Below, in pieces: positions 34,222 to 42,381 of a stretch of DNA of 64,000 bases. The notes below the pieces were generated by a model that saw nothing but the letters and a program-made list of their open reading frames with translations, was not told where the DNA came from and did not search any database. This DNA comes from DASQFI01 sp035633215 (GTDB taxonomy: Bacteria > Acidobacteriota > Vicinamibacteria > Vicinamibacterales > SCN-69-37): contig DASQFI010000047.1 in the NCBI GenBank assembly GCA_035633215.1, positions 15,102 through 79,101 on the forward strand. The letters are read 5' to 3'. Each line of letters opens with the position of its first letter. The stretch's first letter is position 1. A program made the position numbers and the translations under genes.

Positions 34222-34396
34222 GCCTCATTTTAGTCCCGGCCGGACCACTCTCGTAATTGGCCCGCAAAATCGTGATCGCGCGGGGCGAGCAACACCCTGA
34301 CCGGCGTCGTGCGGCGCCGAAAGAGACCGAATATTGGCGGTTCTATAACGGGCTTGATCGGGTACCTGTCTTGCCTCACTCCAGCCGAGCGTCTAG

Positions 34397-36727
34397 ATGC
34401 TATCGCTACGCCCGTCCCATGGCAGCAATCCGTTGACCGACCACGGGATGCGGGTGCTGTATCTCAGCAGCGGAGGCTCGGCGATCGACACCGCGACGAG
34501 CCAGCAGCTCGCCAAGGCGGTGGGACCCTCACTGGTCACTCAGGTCGAATCGGCCGGGGCCGCGCTTACCGAGCTTCGCTCGGCGACCACCGAGTACCGC
34601 GCCCTGCTGATTTCTCCCGGCTTCAACGAACAGGAAACGCTGGCGGTGATTCGCGGCCTTCGCAACGAGGGCGCCGCGATCGCGATCGTGCCCATTGTCA
34701 CCGAGGCTCATCGCGGGCTTGTCAGCTCGGCCGTGCGCGCGGGCGCCGAGGCCGTGCTGCTGATGGTGAATGGAGTCTTGATCGACGCGCAGGAAACGTT
34801 GAGCCGGATCCTGCCGCGTTCGTCCGCCACGCCGCCGGCCGCCAAGCCGCCGGCGACCGTCGCGGCCACGCAGCGGGCGCTCGCCGAGCTGCGCAAGCTG
34901 CACGCTTTGCTGTACGGCAAAGGCAAGGGCGCGGCGACGGAAGAAGAGTCCTCCGAGTTTGCGCCAGGTGAGGGAGGCCGACTGGGCCTGACTCCGCCGA
35001 CGCGAGCTCCACGTGAAGCCGCCTCCCCGGCGGGAGCTGAAGTCATGCCTGAAAAGCCTCGAGCGACACAAGCGCCGGCGGCCACCGCAAGCGCTCACAT
35101 GCGCCGGCCGGTCCTTGCGTCGGTTCCAGCAGCCCGCGATCCGCGAACGACGGACAAGACGTTCGACAGCCGGACGCGTGCGGCCCTCGAGGCGGCGCTG
35201 CAGGCGTCCCGTGTCGAGCTGCGACGCGCAGCCGATGCGCACGCGGCCGAGCGCGAAGTCTGGGAAGCGACGCGGAAGGAGCTGGAAGCGAGGTTCGACG
35301 AGGAAAACTCAGGCTCACGCGGACGTGTGGACCTCGAGAGCGAGCTGAGCGAGGCCAAGAAGAAGTTTGGCGCAACCACAGACGCCTACGCCGCCGAGCG
35401 TGCCACGTGGGAGACCGCGCGCCGCGAGCTCGAAATGCGCGTCAAGACGCTGCAGGCCGTCATCGGCGGAACCCGCAGGCTCGAAGCCGAGCTGAAGACG
35501 ACCCAGGCCGAGCTCCAGGAACGCATGGCCGCCGACTCGACGAAGGAAGCGGCGTGGGACGAAATCCGCCAGCGCCTCGAGGCCGAGCTCGAGTCGCGCG
35601 CGAATGATCTCGAATGGACCGACAGCGCCCGAGCGCGCGCCGAAGAAGCATTGCAGTCCGTCCAGGCCGAGCTGCAACAGATTTCGAACGCGCGGCACGA
35701 AGCCGCGGCTGAATGGGAAGAGACGCGCCGAGAGCTCGAGCAGCAGGTGATCGAAGCGCGGTCCGCCGCCAGCGAGTCGGTTCGCACGGATTCGGCGTCC
35801 ATTGAACAGACCCGCACGGAGATCTACCAGGCGAAGCGTGCCGCTGATGAGGCCGCAAGCGACGCCGAGCAGGCGCGCGCCGAAGCGGACGCCATCAAAG
35901 AGGAGCTCGAGGCCAGGAATCGGTCGCTCGACGAACTGCGATCGGAGCACGCGAAACTCGCCGCGAATTACCGCGCCCTCGAAGGGAAGCTCAGCGAATC
36001 GAGAGAGCGGATCCGCCAGCTGTCTGACGCCACGCAACGACAGCCGGCGCGAATGGAAGCCGCCGCACCGATTGCCGCGGCGGAGCAGCGCCGCGAGGTG
36101 AGCCGCGTCGAGCAGGTCGGCAAGCTCGGCACGGCGATGGCCCCGGAGATCGAAGCGCTCGTCTCGTCCATTGATCAGTACGCCTCGCGGCTCGTCCGCC
36201 AGTTCGATGCTTCGCATCCGCAGCGGGCCGACGCCGAAGCCATTCTCAAGAACTCGAGCCGCGCGACCAGCCTGCTCCGGCAGTTGGTCACCTTCAGCCG
36301 CCGTCAGGCGAAGCCGGTCGCACGCGTGGAGCTCAACGACGTCATCAAGCGCGCCGAACCCACACTCGCCAGGCTGCTCGGGGGCGACATCGAGCTCAAG
36401 CTGGCGCTGGGTCAGGCCGGCACGCTGACGATGGGCGAGGACGAAGTGGAGCAGCTGTTGACGGCGCTGGTGTTCTCGGCGCGCGAAGCGCTCACGATGG
36501 GTGGCTCGGTGCTGCTTTCCACCTCGGCGGTATTCGCCGATCACGGAACTTCGGGACAGTCCGGTGCGCGTGTGCTGGTGGCCGCGATGGCATTCGGATA
36601 CGGCGTGCAGTCCGCGAAAAGCTCGTCGGCGCTCGATGGCGTCGTGCGCCGATGTGGTGGCGAACTGACGCTTGGTGGCGAGCCGAACCGCGACGCGATC
36701 GTGCAGGTTTCGCTGCCGGTTGCGTAG
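34397..36727 (+). CDS. degenerate receiver - coiled coil - pseudo-histidine-kinase protein, copy 1
   Basis: A 776-aa protein. Residues 20-140 have a receiver fold pattern (MRVLYLSSGG, RALLISPGF, IVPIVTEAHRG, AEAVLLMVNG) but lack the acidic pair, the phospho-acceptor Asp (Ser instead) and the Lys. Residues 258-555 are a charged coiled coil. Residues 570-776 align with a hybrid-kinase HisKA/HATPase core: EQVGKLGTAMAPEIEALV, where the His of the usual H-box is Pro; LLRQLVTFSRRQ; VEQLLTALVFSAREAL, N-box Asn replaced; and no DxGxG. Phosphotransfer is therefore unlikely, and a scaffold or sensor role is inferred. The ATG at 34397 is preferred over 34448 because the paralogue downstream has a matching N-terminus (MLSL/MFSL). 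No transmembrane helix. Confidence 0.85.
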   Translation: MLSLRPSHGSNPLTDHGMRVLYLSSGGSAIDTATSQQLAKAVGPSLVTQVESAGAALTELRSATTEYRALLISPGFNEQETLAVIRGLRNEGAAIAIVPIVTEAHRGLVSSAVRAGAEAVLLMVNGVLIDAQETLSRILPRSSATPPAAKPPATVAATQRALAELRKLHALLYGKGKGAATEEESSEFAPGEGGRLGLTPPTRAPREAASPAGAEVMPEKPRATQAPAATASAHMRRPVLASVPAARDPRTTDKTFDSRTRAALEAALQASRVELRRAADAHAAEREVWEATRKELEARFDEENSGSRGRVDLESELSEAKKKFGATTDAYAAERATWETARRELEMRVKTLQAVIGGTRRLEAELKTTQAELQERMAADSTKEAAWDEIRQRLEAELESRANDLEWTDSARARAEEALQSVQAELQQISNARHEAAAEWEETRRELEQQVIEARSAASESVRTDSASIEQTRTEIYQAKRAADEAASDAEQARAEADAIKEELEARNRSLDELRSEHAKLAANYRALEGKLSESRERIRQLSDATQRQPARMEAAAPIAAAEQRREVSRVEQVGKLGTAMAPEIEALVSSIDQYASRLVRQFDASHPQRADAEAILKNSSRATSLLRQLVTFSRRQAKPVARVELNDVIKRAEPTLARLLGGDIELKLALGQAGTLTMGEDEVEQLLTALVFSAREALTMGGSVLLSTSAVFADHGTSGQSGARVLVAAMAFGYGVQSAKSSSALDGVVRRCGGELTLGGEPNRDAIVQVSLPVA

Positions 36728-36735
36728 TCTCCACC

Positions 36736-39700
36736 ATGTTTTCGCTGTCGTTGTCCTCCCAGGCACCGGACGAGGCGAGCACCAGCCGAATTCGGCTGCT
36801 TTACCTCACTGGCGGTTCCGCCGACATCGACGCGGCGACTACCAAGCAGCTCTCCCAAGCCGCTGAACGTGTCGACGTGGTGACGGTCGACTCGGCCGAC
36901 GCCGCGCTGGCCGAGCTCCACAAGGACGGCGCCGCGTTTCACGCGCTATTGACGTCGCCGGTCCTCAGTGAAAAAGCCACGATCGCGCTCATCATCAACC
37001 TTCGCAAGGAACAGGCGCCGGTCGGGATCGTGCCGGTCGTCACCGAGGCGCACCGCGGGCTGTGCAGCTCGGCAGTGGCCGCGGGCGCCGACGCCGTGCT
37101 CCTGATGTTGAACGGCAATCTCGTCGATCCGCGAGAGACGCTGACCAAACTCAAGCCGCGCAGCGCCGCCGACGCCGCCAGCGACAAGAAAGCGCCGGCG
37201 GCCGTCGCCGCGACGCAGCGCGCGCTTGCCGAGCTGCGGAAGCTGCACACGCTGCTGCACTCGTCGAAGCCGAACAAGAAGGACGATGCGGATTCCACGT
37301 CCGAGTTGCCGCCCCTCGAAGCCGCGCGTCTGCGGCTGGAAGCGCGGTTGAACGACGCGCACGTTGCGGCGGCGCGCATGCGCACGGGCACGGAGGAACG
37401 GCCGGCCCCCACGCCGCTGCCGACGGTTCACACGGCACCGGCGCCGTCGGCGAAGGGCGCCTCGTCCCCACAGAAAGATGGATCGAAGGCCGGACCCGCC
37501 TGGCGGCGCTCGTCGGCCGTAGAGCCTCAAACCCCCAAACGATGGAACGACAAGACGATCGAAGGCGCCACGCGTGCGGCCTTCGAAGGCGCGCTGCAAT
37601 CCGTCCGCACCGAGCTCCGGCAGGTCGTCGAAACGCACACGGCGGATCGTAAAGCCTGGGAAGCCGAACGCGCCAGGTTTGAAGCGGATCTCCTCGCCAA
37701 CCAGGCCGATCCGAGCATCAGGCAGGCGCTCGAGGTCACGCTGAACGACACGCGCAAGGAGCTGAGCGACACGCACGCGGCCCTGGCGCAGGAGCGCGCG
37801 ACGCTCGAATCAACGCGCAACGACTATGAAGCGCGCGTTCGCGATCTGGATGCGGCCAAGGGTGAGCTCGAGACGACGCTTGATGGCGAGCGTGCCGAAC
37901 GGCAGCGACTGAGTGAGGAGTACACGGCCGCACAGGAGGCCTGGCAGGCGACAGACCAGGACTTCCGGAGCCGGGTCGAGGATTTGGGCCGCGTCGTCAC
38001 CGGGCTCGAAGCCGATCTGAACAACGCGCGCGCGAAAGCGCGAGACGCGGCCGAGGAGCACGCCTCGCATCAGACCGCCTGGAAGACGCAGCGGCAGGAA
38101 TTCGAAGAAGACATCGCCGGAAGGACCGGGGAGCTCGAGGCGGCCGGCCGGGCGCGCGACGAGCTCGAAGGGTCGCTCAAGGTGCTGCAAGCCGAGTTGC
38201 AGCAGGTGGCCTCGATCCAGGTCTCCAACCGGGTGGCCTGGGACAAAGAGCGCCAAAGACTGGCCGCGGAGCTCGAGTCGCGAGCCTCGGACCTCCGTAC
38301 TTCCGAAAAGACCATCGAGGATCTCAAGAAGGGCAAGGCCCACGCCGAGTCCGTGTCCGCCGACCTTCAGAGAGCGAAGTCGCGCGCTGAAGCGACGGCC
38401 GCCGAGCTGGAAACGAGCAAGGCCCAGGCCGAGCAAGCCAGGAACCAGGCCGACCTGGCGCGAGTGCAGGCTGAGCGCGCAAGAACACAGGCGCAGCAGG
38501 ACAAAGCGCAGGCCGAGCAGGCGAAGGCCCAGGCCGAGCAGGGTCGGGCGCAGGCCGACCAGGCCAGGAAGCAGGCCGAGCAGGCAAGAGCCGAGGCCGA
38601 GCAGCAGAAGGCGCACGCCGAGCACGACAAGGCCGACGCGGACAAAGCGTGTGCGGCCGCGGAGCTGGCGAAGGTCGAGGCCGAGAAGGTGCGTGACCGC
38701 GCCGAAAAGGCCAGGGCCGAGACGGAAAAAGCCAAAGCCGATGTCGAGAAAGCGAAGGCCGACATCGAGCGAGCCAAGGCCGATGGCGACAAGGCCAGAG
38801 CGGATCTCGAGAAGTCACGCGCCGAGATCGACAAGGCTCGGCAGGACGCCGAAGCCCGTGGCGATCGTCTCGATGTGCGGGTCAAGGACCTCGATGGGCG
38901 CGTGAAGGAATTGCAGGCGGCGAGCGACGCCGTGAGGGTCGAGCTCGAGGGCCGCAAGGCCGCATATGCGTCCGCGCAGTCAGAGTGGACCGTCGCGCGC
39001 CAGAAACTCGAAGCTGAGCTTGGCGCTCGCGCGACCGCGATTCAGACGGCGGGCCATGCCCGCGTCCAGCTCGAGCAGGCGCTCGTCGCGACCCAGGCCG
39101 AGCTCAAACGCATTCAGACCGTCGAGGCGGCCAGGAACGCCGCGGCCGAGCAGCTGCGTCTGCGGCTCGCGTCCGAGCTCGAGGCGCGATCGAAGGAATT
39201 ACGCGAGTCGCAGTCGGCCGCCGAAGTGCTCGAGAAGTCCAAGGCCTACTTCGAGCAGCAGCGCATCGATGCCGAAGACGCGAGAGCCGCCTCCGAGAAG
39301 ACAGCGGCGCGCGCCGAACAGGCGCGAGTCGAGGCGGAACGGGACAAGACCGAAGCGCAGAAGGTTGCGGCCCGTGCGGAGCAGGCCAGAGCCGAGGCGG
39401 ACAAGGCGAGGATTGAGGCGGAAAAGACCGCCGCGCGCGCGGAACAGGTGAGAGCCGAAGCCGAGAAGGCCAAGGCGGATGCGGAGACAGCCCGCGCGGA
39501 GTCGGACAAGGCTCGAGCGGAGTCCGACAGAGCACGGGTCGAGTCGGAGAAGGCCCGCGCCGACGTCGAGAAAGCGAAGGCGCACGCCGAGGCCGCCCGC
39601 GCCCAGTCGGAACACGCCCGGGCACAGCTCGAGAAGGCCAAGGCCGAGACGGACACGGCGAAGACCGCGGTCGAGACGGCACTCGCCGAGGCGCTCAAGT

Positions 39701-41385
39701 CGCGGAAGGATGCCGAGGCGAACATCGCCCGGCTCGACGCGCGCGCCGCCGAGCACGCGTCGGCTCAGAAAGAGTGGAGCGCGACGCACAAGCAGTTCGA
39801 GAAGGAACTCGCCGCGCGCGACCGCGCCCTCGACGCTGCGGCTGCGCGCGACCGGGAGCAGCAGGCGGCCGCCGCAGCACGCGACCAGGAGCTTCGCGCC
39901 GCCGGCGCCGCACGCGAGCAGGAGCTTCACGCTGCCGGCGCGGCACGCGAGCAGGAGCTTCACGCCGTCCTCACCGCACACGAGCAGGAGCTCAAAGCCG
40001 CCGCGGGCCGGGAGCAGGAACTTCAAGCCGCCGCCGCGCAGGAACAACGGGCCCAGGCCGCCGCCGCCGCGCGCGTGCAGGCGCTTCAATCGGCGGCCGC
40101 GACGCGCGATCGTGAGTTCCAGGCGGCCCTGACCGCGAAGGACCGCGATCTGCAGGCGATTGTCGCCGCACGAGACAAGGATGTTCAGGCCGCCGCCGCG
40201 GCGCGTGCCGAGGCGGACACGTTGCTTCAGTCGGTCAAGGACGAGCTGCAGCAAGCCGTGGCGGCTCGGGCGTCGATCGCCGCGTCGTGGGAATCAACGC
40301 GGCACCAGCTCGAGGAGCATGTTCAGAAACGGACCGAGGAACTGCAAGCGGCCGCGCGCTCGAAGGTCGACCTTCAGATGGCGCTCGACGGCATGCGCGC
40401 CGAGCTCCGCCTCGCCGCGGACCTCCACGCGGCCGACGTCAAGGCGCTGGACGAGCTGCGCGGAGAGCTCGATCAGGGCGTTCAGGGGTCCGCGGCCGCT
40501 GACCAGGAGCGCCTGCGGCTGCAGGCCGCGATGCGCGACCTGACGCTCGAGCACACGCATCTGTCGGCGTCGCACGGCGTAATGGAACGCCAGCTCGCCG
40601 AAGCTCGCGACAGGATCCGTCAGGTGAGCGAAGACGCCGAGACGATGCGCACGCGGCTCGATTCCGCGCCTGAGCCTGCCAGCCGGCCCGCCGTCGAGGA
40701 CCGTCGTCTGTCTCCGTCGTCTCAGACTCCTCAGCCGCTCCACGTGCGGGGGGTGGAGGAAGTCGGGAAGATGGGCACGGCGATGGCCCCCGAGCTCGAA
40801 TCGCTGGTCTCGCTGGTCGACCGGTCCGCGGCCGAGCTGGTGCGCGACCTCGATCCGACGAGCCCGCTTCGCGCGAAGGCCCAGTCGATCGTCGATCACT
40901 CCGAGCGCGCGACGAGCCTGCTGCGCCAGCTGGTGTCATTCAGCCGGCGTCAGGCCCGGCCGGTCGCCACCACCGACCTCAACGACGTCGTCAGTCGCGT
41001 CGAGCCGACGCTCACGAAGCTCTGCGGTGACGAGGTCGAGCTTACGCTCGCGCTCGGCCAGACCGTGACGCTCTCGATTGGCGAAGACGACCTCGAACAG
41101 ATCCTCACGGCGCTCGTCTTCGCGGCGCGCGAATCGCTCACGCTCGGCGGATCGATTCTGCTCTCCACGTCCGCGCACGATCCGGATCTGCATGCGGCCA
41201 GCGAGCCGGCGTCTAGCCGGGTCCTCATCTCGGCGACCGCTTTCGGCTACGGCGTGCAGCCGGCGAAAAGCTCATCGGCGCTCGACACCGTCGTCCGCCG
41301 GTGCGGTGGCGAGCTCGTGCTCAACGGCGAGCCCGACCGCGACGCGATTCTTCAGGTGACGCTGCCGCTCACGGTCAACGTCTGA
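36736..41385 (+). CDS. giant degenerate receiver - coiled coil - pseudo-histidine-kinase protein, copy 2
   Basis: A 1549-aa paralogue of the preceding gene, starting 8 bp after its stop. The pseudo-receiver (19-141) shares VTEAHRGL and GADAVLLMLNG with copy 1 and lacks the same acidic residues. The coiled coil is enlarged to about 1050 residues (270-1330). Two blocks consist of 7-residue AE(Q/K)A(K/R)AE-type repeats, and one of 10-11-residue REQELHAAGAA-type repeats. The C-terminal kinase-like core (1337-1549) again has KMGTAMAPELE in place of the phospho-His box, LEQILTALVFAARESL for the N-box, and AFGYGVQPAKSSSALD where the ATP-binding glycine boxes should be. A rod over 100 nm long is possible if it is a continuous helix. 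Cytoplasmic, with no membrane segment. Confidence 0.87.
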   Translation: MFSLSLSSQAPDEASTSRIRLLYLTGGSADIDAATTKQLSQAAERVDVVTVDSADAALAELHKDGAAFHALLTSPVLSEKATIALIINLRKEQAPVGIVPVVTEAHRGLCSSAVAAGADAVLLMLNGNLVDPRETLTKLKPRSAADAASDKKAPAAVAATQRALAELRKLHTLLHSSKPNKKDDADSTSELPPLEAARLRLEARLNDAHVAAARMRTGTEERPAPTPLPTVHTAPAPSAKGASSPQKDGSKAGPAWRRSSAVEPQTPKRWNDKTIEGATRAAFEGALQSVRTELRQVVETHTADRKAWEAERARFEADLLANQADPSIRQALEVTLNDTRKELSDTHAALAQERATLESTRNDYEARVRDLDAAKGELETTLDGERAERQRLSEEYTAAQEAWQATDQDFRSRVEDLGRVVTGLEADLNNARAKARDAAEEHASHQTAWKTQRQEFEEDIAGRTGELEAAGRARDELEGSLKVLQAELQQVASIQVSNRVAWDKERQRLAAELESRASDLRTSEKTIEDLKKGKAHAESVSADLQRAKSRAEATAAELETSKAQAEQARNQADLARVQAERARTQAQQDKAQAEQAKAQAEQGRAQADQARKQAEQARAEAEQQKAHAEHDKADADKACAAAELAKVEAEKVRDRAEKARAETEKAKADVEKAKADIERAKADGDKARADLEKSRAEIDKARQDAEARGDRLDVRVKDLDGRVKELQAASDAVRVELEGRKAAYASAQSEWTVARQKLEAELGARATAIQTAGHARVQLEQALVATQAELKRIQTVEAARNAAAEQLRLRLASELEARSKELRESQSAAEVLEKSKAYFEQQRIDAEDARAASEKTAARAEQARVEAERDKTEAQKVAARAEQARAEADKARIEAEKTAARAEQVRAEAEKAKADAETARAESDKARAESDRARVESEKARADVEKAKAHAEAARAQSEHARAQLEKAKAETDTAKTAVETALAEALKSRKDAEANIARLDARAAEHASAQKEWSATHKQFEKELAARDRALDAAAARDREQQAAAAARDQELRAAGAAREQELHAAGAAREQELHAVLTAHEQELKAAAGREQELQAAAAQEQRAQAAAAARVQALQSAAATRDREFQAALTAKDRDLQAIVAARDKDVQAAAAARAEADTLLQSVKDELQQAVAARASIAASWESTRHQLEEHVQKRTEELQAAARSKVDLQMALDGMRAELRLAADLHAADVKALDELRGELDQGVQGSAAADQERLRLQAAMRDLTLEHTHLSASHGVMERQLAEARDRIRQVSEDAETMRTRLDSAPEPASRPAVEDRRLSPSSQTPQPLHVRGVEEVGKMGTAMAPELESLVSLVDRSAAELVRDLDPTSPLRAKAQSIVDHSERATSLLRQLVSFSRRQARPVATTDLNDVVSRVEPTLTKLCGDEVELTLALGQTVTLSIGEDDLEQILTALVFAARESLTLGGSILLSTSAHDPDLHAASEPASSRVLISATAFGYGVQPAKSSSALDTVVRRCGGELVLNGEPDRDAILQVTLPLTVNV

Positions 41386-41395
41386 GAAGTCCGCC

Positions 41396-42118
41396 CTACT
41401 TCATCAGCGACTTCAGCATGCCGCGCCAGGTTTCGACGATGGCGGGCGCACGCGTTTTCGGCGCGTTCTCCAGCGCGATCTCCTTCAGGCTCAGCTCCCG
41501 GCCGTAGAGCGCCTGATTGTCGTCGCCGTCGGCACGGAGCGCGGCGCCTTCGAGCGTCGCACCGGCGAACAGGCCCTTGGAGCGTGAATACGCCAGGATG
41601 CCGGCGTTGGCCTGCGCGTTCGTGCCGGCCTGCGCGTTCCGGCCGACCGGGCCCGCCGCGACCGACAACTCGCCGCCGATCGTGAACTTGTCCTGAAGCA
41701 GCTGCTCGATGCCGTTGCGGTTCATGACGAGCAGCACGAGGTCGACGGACTCGACCCCAATCTGCCAGCCGATGCTTCCGCCGGTCATCTTGACGATGGC
41801 CGGGGGCGACCAGGCGCCCGACGACTTGTTTTTCGCGCTGAGCACGCCCTTGCCGTGTTTGGCGCCGATGATGAAGCCGCCCTTCAAGAGCGACGGAATG
41901 ACGACGATGCCCTCGGCGCGCGCGAGGAGCTCCTTGGGAATGCCGTCCTCCGGGACCTTCGTCAGCTCGCGCAGCACGTCCATCGACTTCTGCACCAGCT
42001 CGACCTCGTCACGGTTGTCTTTCGATTGCTGTGTGGCTTGACGCGCGGACAGCATCGGCGTGCCGATCACCAGACACGCGGCGATCGTCGCCGCAACGAA
42101 ACGGGAATTTCGAAACAT
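41396..42118 (-). CDS. SYLF-domain (Ysc84-type) exported protein
   Basis: A 240-aa protein with signal peptide FVAATIAACLVIGTPMLSARQ; AAGGAG lies 8 nt before the ATG. The rest is a SYLF domain: IPKELLARAEGIVVIPSLLK, GGFIIGAKHGKGVLSAK, WSPPAIVKMTGGSIGWQIGV, DLVLLVMNRNGIEQLL and AGILAYSRSKGLFAGATLEG. The family binds phospholipids; bacterial members are periplasmic and unstudied. It converges with the 1549-aa gene 10 bp away and has its own upstream region. Confidence 0.92.
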   Translation of the reverse strand: MFRNSRFVAATIAACLVIGTPMLSARQATQQSKDNRDEVELVQKSMDVLRELTKVPEDGIPKELLARAEGIVVIPSLLKGGFIIGAKHGKGVLSAKNKSSGAWSPPAIVKMTGGSIGWQIGVESVDLVLLVMNRNGIEQLLQDKFTIGGELSVAAGPVGRNAQAGTNAQANAGILAYSRSKGLFAGATLEGAALRADGDDNQALYGRELSLKEIALENAPKTRAPAIVETWRGMLKSLMK

Positions 42119-42324
42119 GGGGACTACTCCTTCGTGCTTGCCCGACCAGGTTGGGTGCGGGCCCTGAACCAGCTTTGTAAGTGAGCAAGGCCGGTGCCAC
42201 GCCCTGATAGGGCAGGAAGCCGCAGAAAGGGCCTGTAGCGGCCTCAAGGTGGGCAGGGGCCGTCCGGATGTGGGTAGACCAGCTCCGGGGTATGGCGGCG
42301 GTGCGGGCCTCGCACCGCACAAAC

Positions 42325-42356
42325 AAAAAGAAAAGGCGGGCTGACAGCCCGCCTTT
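42325..42356 (-). terminator. intrinsic terminator of the Oar-like TonB receptor gene
   Basis: AAAGGCGGGCT (42332-42342) and AGCCCGCCTTT (42346-42356) form an 11-bp stem with a 3-nt loop. On the minus strand the stem is followed by TTTTCTTTTTG, as expected for Rho-independent termination of the gene ending at 42382. Confidence 0.85.
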
Positions 42357-42381
42357 CCTCAGAACGAATGCGAACCGAACG

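Noticed and set aside
34397..36727. Functional hybrid histidine kinase
   Set aside because: The C-terminal domain resembles one, but the phospho-acceptor His, the N-box Asn and the glycine boxes are not visible.
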